NCBI GenBank assembly: GCA_012064385.1
Contig: QRDG01000818.1
Location: 248,001-312,000 of the forward strand
Origin: Puccinellia tenuiflora
Taxonomy: Eukaryota; Streptophyta; Magnoliopsida; Poales; Poaceae
Length of the DNA: 64,000 nt
Reading direction: 5' to 3'
A program made the position numbers and the translations under genes. Position 1 is the stretch's first letter. Every line of letters starts with the position of its first letter. The notes under the pieces are model-generated. The model had not been told where the DNA came from. It did not search any database and saw only the letters and a program-made list of their open reading frames with translations. This document shows, one piece after another, positions 10,236-22,311 of this stretch.

Positions 10236-13200
10236 ATGACGAGCTCCGGTTAAATCGGTAGATACAAGGAAGAAGTGAAGGCGGACATGATTTGGTGCAA
10301 CAGGCGCCAAATAAGATGTCCGTGTCGAACATGCAAACTCGTGAGTTGGATCGACCCTGATTCCGGACAATTGGAGGATCACCTGCTCAGGCGCGGTTTC
10401 TGGATAGGCTTCAACAAGGCGCCGACAGCAAATGGTGCGCATGAAGACGAGGGCGGGCGAGACGACGAAGAGTCTCCCGAACATGGTTATCATGACGAAG
10501 GAGATGCCGGTCGACAAGATCATCATGACGAAGGAGATGCCGGTGGACAAGATCATCATGACGAAGGAGATGCCGGTGGACACGGTCATGATGAAGGAGT
10601 AGATGGTGGTGGAGAAGACGTGGACACGCAGACCTTGCTAACTTTGGCCTTGCGGGACCCTCATGTTCAAGAACTCCTCCTCAAGGGGACGAGCAACGCC
10701 AGAGGTGCAGCCAGAGAGAAAGCCAAGCTGGCGCAAATGGAGAAAGATGGGATGACTCCGTTGTATCCTGATTGCCGGCTCCAGGATACGCGCTTGCATG
10801 TAACGCTTGATGCTCTACAGATGAAGGAGGAAAACAGATGGACCGACGTCAGCTTCAGCAAGAACCTGAAATTCAGGCACGATCGTCTTCCCGAGGGGAA
10901 CACATTGCCAAGCAGTATCGAGGAGGCCAAGGAAGTCGTGTGTCCTCTTGACCTACCGTACGACAGATACCACGCCTGCATCAATGATTGCGCAATTTAT
11001 CGGGGCGTGTACAAGGACAGAACCACATGTCCGGTGTGCGGCCAGGGACGGTACAAGAGTGGGAACAAGAATGTTCCTCGAAAAGTGGTATGGTACTTTC
11101 CTATCATTCCCTGTTTGCAGCGGTATTTCGTGGACCCTAAGGAAGCAAAGCTCATGCAATGGCACGCGGAAAGGGAGAAGCCCGAATAAGATCCGGAGAA
11201 GGGCAGGATCCTGACACACCCTTCAGACACTTGCAAGTGGGAAGCATTGGACATCGCCTTCGAAGATTTCGGGGGCGACGCAAGGAACGTCAGGTTGGGT
11301 ATGAGCACCGATGGACTCAATCCGTTCGGCAACCAGAGTAGCACGCATAGCACCTGGCCTGTGTTTGTATGGCCTTACAACCTTCCCCCGTGGCTGTGCA
11401 CGAAGCCAAGGTACATGCACATGAGTATTCTCATTCAGGGGCCGAAACAACCAGGTATCGACATACATCTATATCTCACGCTGTTGAAAGAGGAGTTAGC
11501 CAGGTTGTGGGAGACGCCAGTCCGTACGTGGGACGCCTACACTGGAGATTATTTCGATATGAGAGCCGCGTTGCTCATGACGGTGCAGGACTATCCTGGT
11601 TGCTCATATGTATCGGCCTAGGTAGGCCACGGATTCTGCGCATGTGTCAAGTGCATGGATGAGACCCCGCATCTCCAGCTACCAAGGGATCCCGGGTCTT
11701 CGAAGGTGGCTTCGCATGGATCACCCGTGGAGGAAACACGGTTATTTTTTCAATGGTAAAGACGAGCTCCAAAGAGCCCCATGCCCGAGGAGCGGCGAAG
11801 AAATCGATGAGCTTTTGAAAAATTGGGAGGAGTGCCCTGCGCCGGGAAAGAAGGGACCAAGGGTAGATCCCCTGCTGGGTGTATGGAAAGCGAGGTCTGT
11901 TTTCCACGACTTGGAGTACTGGAAGGTACTCCACACGCCCCATAGCCTCGATGTAATGCACATTACGAAGAACGTTACTGAGAGTCTGCTTGGCACTCTT
12001 TGCAACATGTCGGATTGGACCAAGGATGGGACGAAAGCAAGATACGATCTGAAATGGCTTGGCATCAGGAAAGATCTTCATCCCCCGATAGTGATGACGA
12101 CGATGATGATGATGATCATATGGAAGGGACTCAAGGTCGCCGCAAAAGGGTAAAGAAGAACACGGTGGCGCTTCCCGCTGCCTGCTTCACTATGAGTCCG
12201 GAGGAGCTCGAGAAGTTTTTTAGGTGCCTCCTAGGAGTCAAATTTCCTCACGGTTATGCGGGGAAGATAAGAAGATATCTTGATGCAACGAAGAAGAGGT
12301 TCAGCGGGATGAAGTCTCACGACTGTCACGTGCCGATGACGTAGATACTCCCCGTTGCGATCCAAGGGCTAATGGACGAGCACCTCCGTGATACGCTGTT
12401 TGGCCTTGGCAACTTTTTCGACGTCATCAACAGGAAGTCGATCGGCGTGAGGCAGCTCAACAGGCTACTGGAAGAGATCGTGGTGATACTATGCGAGCTC
12501 GAGATTTACTTCCCGCCCGCATTCTTCGATATCTGCGTGCATCTCCTTCTCCATGTTGTTGATGACATCAGGCAGCTCGGGCCGACGTTCCTGCACTACA
12601 TGATGCCGTTCGAAAGGCAGAACGGTGTCATGAAACAATACGTTCACAACAGGTCCCGTCCAGACGCAAGCATGGCAAAGGGCTTCCTAACCTACAAGTG
12701 CATCTCCCTCTGCCAGAATTATCTAAGCACGGAGAACCAGTATGTTGGTCTGCCCACCAGGACGCACCTCGACAGGCTCGAGGGATTTTGTCGCCGCGAG
12801 GGCTACCGCTCACTCCATGTCGGCATTCATGGTCGACAAGACGACTTCGACATGGCTCACCGGGTCACGCTACAACACTTACAATTGATCGAACCTTGGG
12901 TGGAAGAGCACAAAAGCTTAATCGAGTGAATTACATCGACCTGGGCCGGCCGAGGAAGAAGGGAGACGTAACCAGAGAGCACAACTCCAGCTTCACACGT
13001 TGGTTCAAGAAAAGGCAACTGGTTCAAGCAGAGAGCATACCGCCAGCTACGGAAGATGAAAAACTCATATTCTCCTTATCACAGGGCCCCGGGCACAACG
13101 TAAAGACCTATCAGTCGTACGACATCAGCGGTTACAGATTCTGCACCGAGGAAAAGGACATGAATAGCGAATATCAAAACTCAGGAGTAACTATGCTATC

Positions 13201-13708
13201 CTACGGCGATGACGAGGCTACTGTCAAGGAAAGATTCTTCGGAAGGATCGAGGAGATATGGGAGCTCAACTACTGTGGACAGTTGGTGCCAATGTTCCGT
13301 GTGAGATGGGCCAAGGACGTCGTCAAAGAATGCCGGTATTTCACCACCATGGTAATACCCGATGCCAAATCGAAGAATGCCTCCGCGAAAAATGAGCCAT
13401 GGGTACTCGCTAGCCAGGTTGAGGAGTGCTTCTTCATTACCGACCCGTCAAAGCCTAGCAGTGTTGTCGTGAGGAGGGGCAAGAGGAGCATCATCGGAAT
13501 GGAAGGAGACGCCAACGAGGAAGACTTGGACAAGAACGGTGATCCGAAGATCGAGGAGAAATTCGACAAGTACTTCGACAGGCCTACTACTAGTAAAGAA
13601 AGAAGGAAGACCTCCCTACCTACTAAAGGTTGTCCGTTCACGCGAATAAATCTCAAGGTGCCCGGCCTAAAGTATTCAACCACGAAGAAGGGAAAGAAGA
13701 GAAGCTAG
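10236..13708 (+). pseudogene. TNP2-like CACTA transposase, broken (CACTA-1)
   Basis: This is a decayed En/Spm-type transposase that would cut and join the element ends in the nucleus. An N-terminal zinc-like segment (CPCRTCK) is followed by an acidic His-rich repeat. The TNP2 core comes next (KVVWYFPIIPCLQRYF, then STDGLNPFG, then HSLDVMHITKNV), then the DUF4218-like part (MMPFERQNGVMKQYVHNRSRP), and a C-terminal DUF4216-like part (WVLASQVEECFFI) ending at 13708. Damage: TAA just after the first ATG (10236), TAA at 11187, TAG at 11619, TAG near 12342, and frame changes near 11640, 11990-12080 and 12920. It cannot make a working enzyme. Confidence 0.88.
10490..10600 (+). repeat. 33-bp coding tandem repeat in TNP2 (CACTA-1)
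   Basis: Three copies of a 33-bp unit start near 10490, 10523 and 10556. Each encodes the 11-residue acidic/His motif HHDEGDAGGQD with small changes. The repeat keeps the reading frame and expands a linker between the N-terminal domain and the core. Confidence 0.85.
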
Positions 13709-13752
13709 CTCGGAACAGGCCGCCGGCGGGGACGAAAAAGACTTTTTTGTGT

Positions 13753-13945
13753 ATTAATTTGTGTGTATGTGTGACAATTAAGCATATTAATTTGTGTGTA
13801 TGTGTGACAATTAAGCATATTAATTTGTGTGTATGTGTGACAATTAAGAATATGATTTGTGTGTATGTACGTGTGACAATTAAGCATATGTATTAATTAT
13901 TTTTTTAAAGAAAAAATGTATTAATTATTTTTTTAAAGAAAAAAA
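13753..13945. repeat. Two short tandem repeats after TNP2
   Basis: A 33-bp unit (attaatttgtgtgtatgtgt...) occurs at 13753, 13786 and 13819, with a fourth altered copy near 13850. It is followed directly by a roughly 30-bp unit ('tattaattatttttttaaag') present twice (13890-13945). Confidence 0.85.
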
Positions 13946-13951
13946 ATGTGA

Positions 13952-13978
13952 GACAGCCAGGATTCGAACCTGGCTGCC
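13952..13978 (-). other. tRNA T-arm-like palindrome (not a full tRNA)
   Basis: CAGCCAGG-attcgaa-CCTGGCTG forms a perfect 8-bp stem with a 7-base loop. On the minus strand it reads GGTTCGAATCC, the Pol III B-box/T-arm consensus, followed by a T-run. A matching 5' acceptor strand and D-arm are absent, so it is only the 3' portion of a tRNA-like sequence. Confidence 0.55.
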
Positions 13979-14419
13979 CCAATTCCAGGTTTCAATGGCT
14001 ATGATTGTGTGCTTGTCACATAACAGCCAGCAGTGCTTTTTAGCACTAATTCTAACCACAGACCACATAATTACAGAATTTTGTGGCGCATCTGCTAGGG
14101 GATGCGCCACAGAATTCCGGCACTTAGCCATTTTTCCAGGCCCTCCCCTCTCTTCCCCTTCTCCTTTCTTTCAACCCCAAGTCACACACCCGCGCGCGCC
14201 CCCCTCGACGCCCAACCGCCGGCCGCCGCACCACCACCGCCCCAACTCGCCGCCGCCGGCCGCCCCAGCCCAACCCTTCCGCCGCGGCACCTCGATGCCC
14301 ACGAGGAGCACCTCCACCGCGCCCATGAGGAGCACCTCCACCGCCTTCGACGACCTCCCCTCCCTTCCCTTCCCGAGGTGCTGCCCCTCTCCCTCTCCTC
14401 CTTCCCCTACCTAGAGCTG

Positions 14420-16350
14420 CACCCTAGGTGTTTGTTAAAATCCCAAGCCCAAGTGTTATCATGAAAATTGATATCATGCTTGTTGTGTAAGTTGCTAGGA
14501 AAATTTGATTACATGAAATTTTTTGCTATCATGCTGCTAGGAAAATTTGAGTACATGCTGCTAGGAAAATTTTGCTGCACTGGTTGCCATTTCTGTATAC
14601 CATGCATGAGTGCCAAATTAAGAAGAAAAACCTCACTGATGTCAATCGGATTAATTGGTCAAAAGATAAAAGATATTCTAATTTAACTTAAAAAATCTCA
14701 CTGATGTCATCCTAGGCCCGTATGGTAGATTGAAGTTAAAATAGCCGCACGCCAAGCTTTGCATGCAGTGGTACTACACTCTGTTAATTAACTGCCGCTT
14801 AACCAGTTTCAACCTACCCCTATATTTGATCCAGGTTCTGTAGCTAACCATCTTGGCGAACGTTTATTACCTAGTTAGCCAGAAGTGGAAGGATGAACAA
14901 ATATCCCATATATAGCTATTTGAAATTCGACAAACTAAACATGATTATCTCAACCTGAACTGCAGTTGATCCATAACTACCCCTCTTTGTTTTGACACAA
15001 CTACCCATCTTTTTCGTATATGGTTACTGTCATATATGGTTATTGTCTGCTAGGAATTATGCTAAGTCAAATATGGTTACTGTTTAAACATGCCTTAAAA
15101 AACAACTTGAATTAAGGTTCTAGATGTATTAAAAAAAATTATTTCCATGAGGGTAAATTTGAAATAGGATCAAGATTTGATGCTTTAGAAATGATCCAAA
15201 GTTGGTACTTTTTAACTGTCTTGAAGATGCATTTTTACAGATGTATGTGTGTGATATGTGGATGTGGTGAAATTGTGAAAAATTTACAGGTGAGGTTGTG
15301 TGTACATAAATAGATCAAAGACACTGCTACCTAAAGTGAAACTAACGGATATCCTGTGGCAGGTAAAAAAATGAAAAACAACCATTCTTGCTCGAAGTAA
15401 CGTAGTAATATAATCATAACACTATTCAATATAAAATAATTATTTACCTTCAAGGGGAACTGCAATTATTTCCTGTCATCACTCCTAGTCGTCCTTTGTG
15501 AGGAAGCAATCAATGAATAATGTATGTTATGTCAAATGTGCATCCAGTGGGAAGGCCGATGTCTTCATAAACTACATAGCACACAATAGAATGGAAGAAT
15601 TATGGTTGAACTTGGTAAAAATAACACTCTGGAACCATGAAAGTTTTTCCATGGACTTTGATCAAATAGTATATGTAAACTAATATGAAACCAAGTTGTA
15701 TTTTTACTGGAAATAATGTAAGGTAAGAAAATGTTATGTTAAACGTGGACGATTTAGTTTACGCAAGATAGAAGTAGAATTGACATTTTCATTACACATA
15801 ATGAGACTCCACTGATAATATTTACCAAAATTCTGGCTGATACTTTACTTTCGGAACTTTTAAGACGTTCATTAGAAGTACATCTATACTCTAGCCAGGA
15901 CATTTTTTTTTGGCTCATGTGAGTAAATAGATATGTGGTGATGGATGCTTCGGTCGCACTCAATGAGAAATTGTGCAGTGCCTAAACTCATGTTTCGTGT
16001 ACTGCATATCAACTTATTTTATCCATATGTGCTATTGATCAAAGAATTGATAAAACGCACATGCAATTGAGAAGCATGATACTTACAGGAAACCTAGATG
16101 TATCCATATGTGCTATTGATTAAAGAACTGAAAACACTTACAGAGTAGCTTACTTACGGGAGATCGGGATGTATGATGGAGAATCGACCAAGCAGGTAAC
16201 TCAAGCTACGTTGTTGTTAATCAACCTCAAGTACAGAGCAATGTAGAAGGCATGTAGGCTGAGTCATCAAAAAAAGAAAATCACGTTAATTAGTAAAGCA
16301 AGAAACATAACTCTCTTGAGTAACTGATCTGAACCATCGCTCTGAAGTAT
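14420..16350. other. CACTA-1 internal spacer, no gene seen
   Basis: This AT-rich stretch holds no recognisable coding sequence. A short unit 'tgctaggaaaatttg' is repeated three times at about 14492-14575. 'tgtgctattgat.aaagaa.tga' occurs twice (about 16027 and 16109). Confidence 0.5.
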
Positions 16351-16399
16351 AGTGAACTATCGGTGATCTATTGAATTGAAATTGAATCGATCAGATAAA

Positions 16400-17626
16400 C
16401 AATGAATCAGCCGATTTGCGCAAGTTCGATGGTCCAATGTCACAGACCATTTCACCGAGGTCACGCCAAGTGGCCTATCAGTGGTGCCTGAGGCCCTTCC
16501 CAAAGGGTACAACATGCAACTAGGGTGCATCGTCCAGGAAAGCATGTCCATTAACACGAAGGACATCAAAAGCACGGTCAATTAAGCTTTGGTCGACGTC
16601 CTCCTGAAGAAGCTTCATCAATGGTACACGTTCCCGGAGCCGTTAAACAAAAAGGTGAACTGTTTAGCCATCTCGAAGATGAGCACCGCCTTGATCAGCT
16701 AGAAATTCCGGGTGAAGAAGAAGATCAAGAAGGGTCTCAGCTGGGAGGAGATAAAAGCCAAAGAGCCGATGCTCGACCAAGAAGAGTTCGAGGAATTCAA
16801 GTTGGCCTTAAAAACTGAGGAGGCTAAAAAATGGACCAAGTGGGGGAAGGACATGCGGGAGCAAAACAAAGGTAACCACCGTTGTGGAAGCGGCGGTTAC
16901 CGAGGAAAAAATCCCATTTGGGACAAGGAGGATGCCGAGTATGCACATCTCGGAAAAGAGAACCCGTGGGAAAAAATCACGGACGAGCAGACGAGGTACT
17001 TTGTCTGGTCCCGCTACTATCTGGACAAGAATACGGGGGAATTCGTTACCAATGATGAGGAAGTGAAGGATTTCGAAAAGTATCTGGTAAGGAATTTAAT
17101 TACCGCGGATATCTCAAAGTCCATTGCGTTGATCTAATTAGATAACGAAGCCAAATCTCTAAATTAATGCCTAATTTGTCTGCAGGAGGCAGAGTTGAAG
17201 GCTGACGCTGAGGCCGGCGGCCCGTCGTCCCAGGGGTCGACGGAGCCGTGGGACACGACTTTCAATAGGGCGACGAATGTTTACAAGCGTAGGGACAAGT
17301 CGCTGCCACCGACGTTAGCTGGCCATGTGTCCGGCTTTGGTACGAGCATGAAGTTCACCAATTACTACCACTCGGACGCCGAGACGAAAAAGGAGAGGAG
17401 GAAGCCGAGTAAGGACAAAGCCGAGGTTGTGGAGCTAAGGAAGAAGGTGGAGACACTGAAGAATGAAAAAGTGGACTCCACCACGGTTCAACGGTTAGTG
17501 GACGAGAAGCTGAGAAGTTTCTTACCCCCTAGGTTGATGGAGGGGTTAGCTGCTTGGAATGCGGCTGGTCGACAGGGGCCGATATACGTGCCTAGCGTCA
17601 GCAGCAGCAACTCCATCATGAACTAG
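16400..17626 (+). pseudogene. TNPA/Ptta-like CACTA DNA-binding protein, broken
   Basis: The frame contains the landmarks of the plant En/Spm accessory protein (Ptta family): QLGCIVQESMSINTKDI, then LLKKLHQWYTFPEPLNKKVN, then KKGLSWEEIKAKEP, then GSGGYRGKNPIWDKEDAEY. An intron of about 100 bp follows ('ctgcag' acceptor near 17185). The next exon ends with a coiled-coil-like segment (ELRKKVETLKNEKVDSTTVQ). In the autonomous element this protein would bind the subterminal repeats. In-frame stops near 16581 and 16700 and a TAG at 17624 show that it is inactive. Confidence 0.75.
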
Positions 17627-18753
17627 AATGTGTCGCCGAACCTGATGACCCCGCAGCCCAACGCCGCGGCGCAACCGCCGCTCGATTTGGTCGCAACGAC
17701 GCCCCCTACCATGAAAGATACCGAGCCGCAGCCGCCGGCGGCTGTGCTTCATAATGCAACCGAGTGGCCGGAGAATGATAGGCTGGCCGCCGGCACCGGA
17801 GCCCTTGTCTCGACAGTTGCCGAGCTCGATGCCATCACCCAGGTAACTAATTAGTTAGTCCGCGGTATCTTGTATAACTATGCCTATGATGACTGCCATC
17901 TCATGATGCCCAACATGTTTTGACTCAGGACATGCCTTGCATACTACTGCATAGGGTGGTGCCCGGCAGCGAGTTGCAGGACTGTGCTCAGGGCACTGTC
18001 ATACAACCAATGAGCCGCGATATGCACCACAGTAAAATGGACGAGGATCTGATGAGGGTCAGGTTGGTTACGATAGTGCCTGAGTTTTGCGACGTCGAGC
18101 CCCCCATTCATCCTCCAGGAGCCGACGAGGACATGGTCCTTAAAGATTGCACCGACTGGCTGATGAAATGGCCGAAGACCCAGAGTCGTCTTGGGAGTGG
18201 TCTTCTACGGTTAAGGCGCACCACCGGTGCCACCTCGAGGCCCCCGATCATTTGGCCCCCGATCGTTCGGCCCTCAAAGCCTGCAACCATCACCGCCACC
18301 CGGAAGGAACCGGCGGTCGTCGCCACCAGCACCCGCCACCAAAAACTGTTGGGAGCGTCTGTACCACAACTGTCCAAAGGCGCTGCCGTTGCACCTCAAC
18401 TTGATGCCAACGACGACGATGGTGATGATTTTGACGTCGAGGGCTTCCTCAACACTGGCGCCAGCGTGGACATGTACATGCCTCCTGTGGATGAAGAACC
18501 CTTCCGTGCTCAAGGCAATCAGCCTGCTCGTCCCACTACATGCATGCAGCGCCTGAATTTCCAGGGTTTATCTGAAGACACGCCTCCAGAGGCCGGCAAT
18601 CAAGCTGTACCCAAACCGACTAACATTTTCAGCCCTGGTACACTACGTAAGACGGTTTTCCCCGAGTCCGCACCCCGACCACCCCCACCATCCCCGGAGA
18701 TGAAGAAGAAGCACAGAAAGAGAAAGAGGGGGCCAGGCGCCTCTGCGAGCTAG
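17627..18753 (+). pseudogene. Linker exons of CACTA-1 ORF2 (proline-rich)
   Basis: The frame continues past the stop at 17624 through a proline/alanine-rich segment to a donor after 17844 (GCCATCACCCAG|GTAACT). It resumes after 'gactcag' near 17928. The second part is Pro-rich and acidic and ends in a basic tract (KKKHRKRKRG) that could serve as a nuclear localisation signal. It joins the Ptta-like part to the Ulp1-like part in grass CACTA ORF2 proteins. No enzyme motif is visible. Confidence 0.5.
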
Positions 18754-18879
18754 CCATCTCCTTAGACTATCCGGGGTCATGAAGACATGGTATCACCCCG
18801 TGTGGATGGCTTGGCCTGAGTTCATGAAGCTGGTAAACCGATACTGCCTTCGGAGCTGCTCCGCCTCGCACGTGGACCC

Positions 18880-20060
18880 ATGCACTCTTTGGATGAACCT
18901 ATCTTGATGCTAGAGGGCCTCTGTCTAAAAGACAAGGAGCCAAATTACCCGGTGTTCACGGTCAAGGTGCCAAAGGACTTGGACTTCGTCCATGAAGCCC
19001 CCGCGCATCTGTTCTTCATAGCGTTCGAGGACGTCTTCAATCTGTTTCACTCTAGCGGTTGGACTATAACTTGGTCCGCCTATACGTGCTCAATATGATG
19101 ATGAAGATCAAGAGAGATAATACCCCGTACGTCGCGGTAGCGGATTCCTACTACATGTGTGACTGCCAGCTGGTGGAAGGATCACCGACACAGACCAAGG
19201 TGACAGAGTACCTCCAGAGGTTCATGCTGACCAACAAGAGGAAGAACAACCTTCTTGTGCCTTTCTTTCCCGAGTAAGTACACATCCGCTCGCCGCCGTC
19301 GTAACTTATGCTTTCTTGTAGATTTGTTCCATTGCTAATCCTTTCCAACATTCCGTTTCAATTGTGTTGAGCAGGAACAAGTACTACACACTCATCATCC
19401 TGAACCAGAGATGGTCCACTGCCACTTATTTCGACTCGGGGAGTTTGATTATGAAGAAAGACTACACCAGAATAAAGGGTGTTCTCGATGAGGCTCTCGA
19501 GGGCTACGCCAAAAAGGGAGGCCCCTTCGAAAAGAAGCAAGAAGTTTTCAGCAATGACGGCACACACCGGTTCAAGCATGTGACCGAGTTCTGCTGCATC
19601 AAGCAGAAGTCTGGCAGCGTGAAGGAGGCCTTCTACGTCCTCCATCACCTTAAAGGGTTTGTCCGGGATGCTGAGAAAACAAGGTTGCCATCTAGTCTCC
19701 AAGAATGGACCAAATGTGCGGGGGATATCACCGATGCCGATCTTAGAGAAGACTTCCATCGCATCCAGGTGCAGTTATCGCAAATCATCGTCGAAGATGT
19801 CAACCATAATAGTGGGTCCTTACACAACGTCAGAGGTAGCAAAAAAGTGCTTCTTTATTTTCTTTATTATAGACTTGTCCACTTAGATGAATAAATCATA
19901 CTCTATTTCTATTATTAACCAATATATATCCCAATCCATCTCCAGGGTTGCCTAAGAGGGAGATCGAAGAAATCCTAGAGGCTCAGCAGGACACCAGGAC
20001 GTGGACGATGAAAGAGAGCTATAAACCATTCCCGGCGCCGATGAAGAAGAAGGATACATG
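18880..20060 (+). pseudogene. Ulp1 (C48 peptidase)-like domain of CACTA-1 ORF2
   Basis: Exon pieces at 18880-19275 and 19375-19840 show the Ulp1/SENP-like fold landmarks of transposon-encoded C48 proteins: FEDVFNLFH, LYVLNMMMKIKR, YLQRFMLTNKRKNNLLVPFF, then YYTLIILNQRW and TYFDSGSLI. Another small exon near 19947-20060 ends RTWTMKESYKPF...KKKDT. The usual His of the 'HW' pair is replaced (KYYTLIIL). The usual Cys after the conserved Gln is also absent (KQKSGSVKEAFYV), so it would be catalytically dead even if expressed. One frame change is needed near 19060. Confidence 0.65.
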
Positions 20061-20124
20061 ATCGTCCTCCCCGCTCTTCCTCACCATCATCGCGGCTGTA
20101 CTCTACTTGATCCTAGTGTAGGTG

Positions 20125-21564
20125 GTGACTGATGTCTACACACGCTTCTATTCTTGTAGACAGTGTTGGGCCTCCAAGAGCAGAGGTTTGTAGAATAGCA
20201 GCAAGTTTCCCTTAAGTGAATCACCCAAGGTTTATCGAACTCAGGGAGGTAGAGGTCAAAGGTATGCCTCTCAAGCAACCCTGCAATCACAATACAAAAA
20301 GTCTCTTGTGTCCCCAACTCACCCAATACACTTGTCAGATGTATAGGTGCACTAGTTCGGCGAAGAGATAGTGAAATACAAGTAATATGGATGATTATAA
20401 GTAGTAATTGCAATCTGAAATAAAAATGGCAGCAAGCAAACATGTAGCAGAACTTGTTGTAAACGGTGTTTCAATGCTTAGAAACAAGGCCTAGGGATCA
20501 TACTTTCACCAGTGGTCACTCTCAACAATGCAATCATAATTGAATATAAATATAAGCACTTCAATATACTACTCCGAAGTATTCTCCGGCTGGATAACGA
20601 ACACTAATTCATTGTGTAGGAATGCAAAAGCACGCCTCAAACATATATTCCCAAGTACTAATGAATACCCCACACTGGACCATGAGCATTCATAGGAGGT
20701 ACTAACACACCACAATTTCATAGAGACATCCAACTCAAATAATAAATCAGTGAACAAGTATCTTGTGAAATATAGCCTAAAGACCCACACGGTGCACACA
20801 CTGTCACCTTTACACACGTGGGACAAGGAGTCTCCGGAGATCACATAAATAAAGCCCACTTGAGTAACATAACAACATCTAGATTGCAAAGCTCATGATC
20901 ACATATAGATCACATCATGGGAGAGAGAGATATAGACCACATGGCTACCGGTACGGCCCTCAGCCCCGAGGGAGAACTACTCCCTCCTCATCATGGGAGT
21001 CAGCAACGGCGATGAAGATGGTGGTGGAGTCGATGGAGATGGCTCCGGGGGCACTTCCCCGTCCCGGCAGGGTGCCGGAACAGAGACTTCTGTCCCACAA
21101 AACTTGTCGGCGATGGCGGCGACGCTGCAGATGTTTCTTTGAAATATGACGGGGTCCGTCTAGGTTTTATGCGTCGGGGGCAATATATAGGCGAAAGGGC
21201 GGCGTCGGAGGGCTCCCGTGGGCCCCACACCACCTGGTGGCGTGGCAGGCATGGGTCCCGCGCCACCCTATGGTGTGGCCGGCCTACAGCCCTCCAGGTC
21301 CTCTCCTTCGGGCTCCGTGTAGTCCATTGAATTATAAGACTGCTGCTTTTTGTCCCGTCCAATTCCGAGAATATTTCCTTAAGTACTTTTCTGAAACGGG
21401 AAAACAGCAGAAAACAGGAACTGGCACAGTGGCATCTTGTTAATAGGTTAGTTCCAGAAAATGCATAAAAATGCTATAAGATGTAAACAAAACATGTAGC
21501 AAATGGTATGAAAACAAGCATGGATCATAAGAAATTATAGATACGTTGGAGACGTATCAGTGAC
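20125..21564. mobile_element. Solo gypsy LTR with 5-bp TSD, nested in CACTA-1
   Basis: The LTR spans 20130-21559 (1430 bp). It begins TGATGTCTACACACGC and ends GGAGACGTATCA, flanked by GTGAC on both sides (20125-20129 and 21560-21564). There is no internal domain, so it arose by recombination between two LTRs. It is a Triticeae-type gypsy LTR whose end ('agatacgt...gacgtatca') matches the neighbouring LTR at 22312, so the two families are related. Confidence 0.93.
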
Positions 21565-21714
21565 CTCTTCATTTGTAATGTGTGAAACGACGAACTTTTG
21601 TATCATGACCTATGTAAAAATTCGGCACTAAGTAATGTGTCATGACATAGTATCATGACTTGTAATATGTATCATGATGTGTATCTCGGGCTCTAAGTAA
21701 TGTGATATACCTGT

Positions 21715-21840
21715 ATTTCCTGTAATATATACCTGTATTTCCTATTTCCTGTAATATACTTGTATTCCTGTAATGTGATATACCTATATTTCCTGTAATA
21801 TACCTGTATTTGTACAGCAAGCAGTAGCAAATCGAGAATA
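21715..21840. repeat. Short tandem repeat, 'tacctgtatttcctgtaata'
   Basis: Several imperfect copies of a 20-30 base unit ('cctgtaatata' and 'cctgtatttcctg') lie just inside the right subterminal region of CACTA-1. Confidence 0.7.
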
Positions 21841-21852
21841 CCTGTAAATTAT

Positions 21853-22110
21853 TCTGTGGCGCATTTGTCTTTTTTCTGTGGCGCATGCAATTCTGTGGCG
21901 CACGCAACGACTTATGCGCCACTGAAATATTTCTGTGGCGCACGCCAGATGGTGCGCCATAGAATCTGGACATTTCTGTGGTGCACCACCGACGTGCGCC
22001 ACAGAAATATATTTTAGTGGTGAGATGTCTGTGGCGCATTCCACCATTTTCGGGATGCGCCACAGAAATCCAATTTTGGTGCGCCACTAATAGGCCTTTT
22101 CCTAGTAGTG
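21853..22110. repeat. CACTA-1 right subterminal repeats and terminus
   Basis: Direct and inverted copies of 'ttctgtggcgca' mirror those at the left end. They are followed by the terminal 'ggccttttcctagtagtg', the inverse of a CACTA terminal inverted repeat, ending at 22110. Confidence 0.85.
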
Positions 22111-22311
22111 TGTAGACTTCTCAATCTTGATCCCGCAAGCAAGGTGGAAGTGGATAGATGGATCTCAGCAGCACGACGGTTGTGGTGGTGTTGATGGTGG
22201 AGTTCTCCGCAAGCAGGGCTTCGCCTAAGCCAAGAAAGAGGAGGAGGTGGCGCGGCAGCCCTAGGTGGGGTTTAGGGTGGGTGCGGCTAGGGCCTCCCTT
22301 GGATGGGTGTG

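Larger units (their letters stand above)
9234..22110 (+). mobile_element. CACTA (En/Spm) element CACTA-1, degenerate
   Basis: The right terminus is clear: the inverse of CACTACTAGGAAAAGGCC ends at 22110. The left terminus is a diverged match, 'tattactagg' at 9234 followed by AAAAGG and CAGTGGC. Between them lie a broken TNP2 gene (10236-13708), a broken TNPA/Ptta-Ulp1 region (16400-20060), and clusters of the subterminal motif 'ttctgtggcgcat' in both orientations near both ends. The 3-bp flanks (ACA and TGT) do not match, so the left edge is approximate. A solo LTR (20130-21559) is nested inside. Confidence 0.75.

Noticed and set aside
13945..14035. Possible tRNA gene on the minus strand
   Set aside because: Only the T-arm is present. 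No 5' acceptor strand pairs with the sequence after the T-arm, and no D-arm is found.
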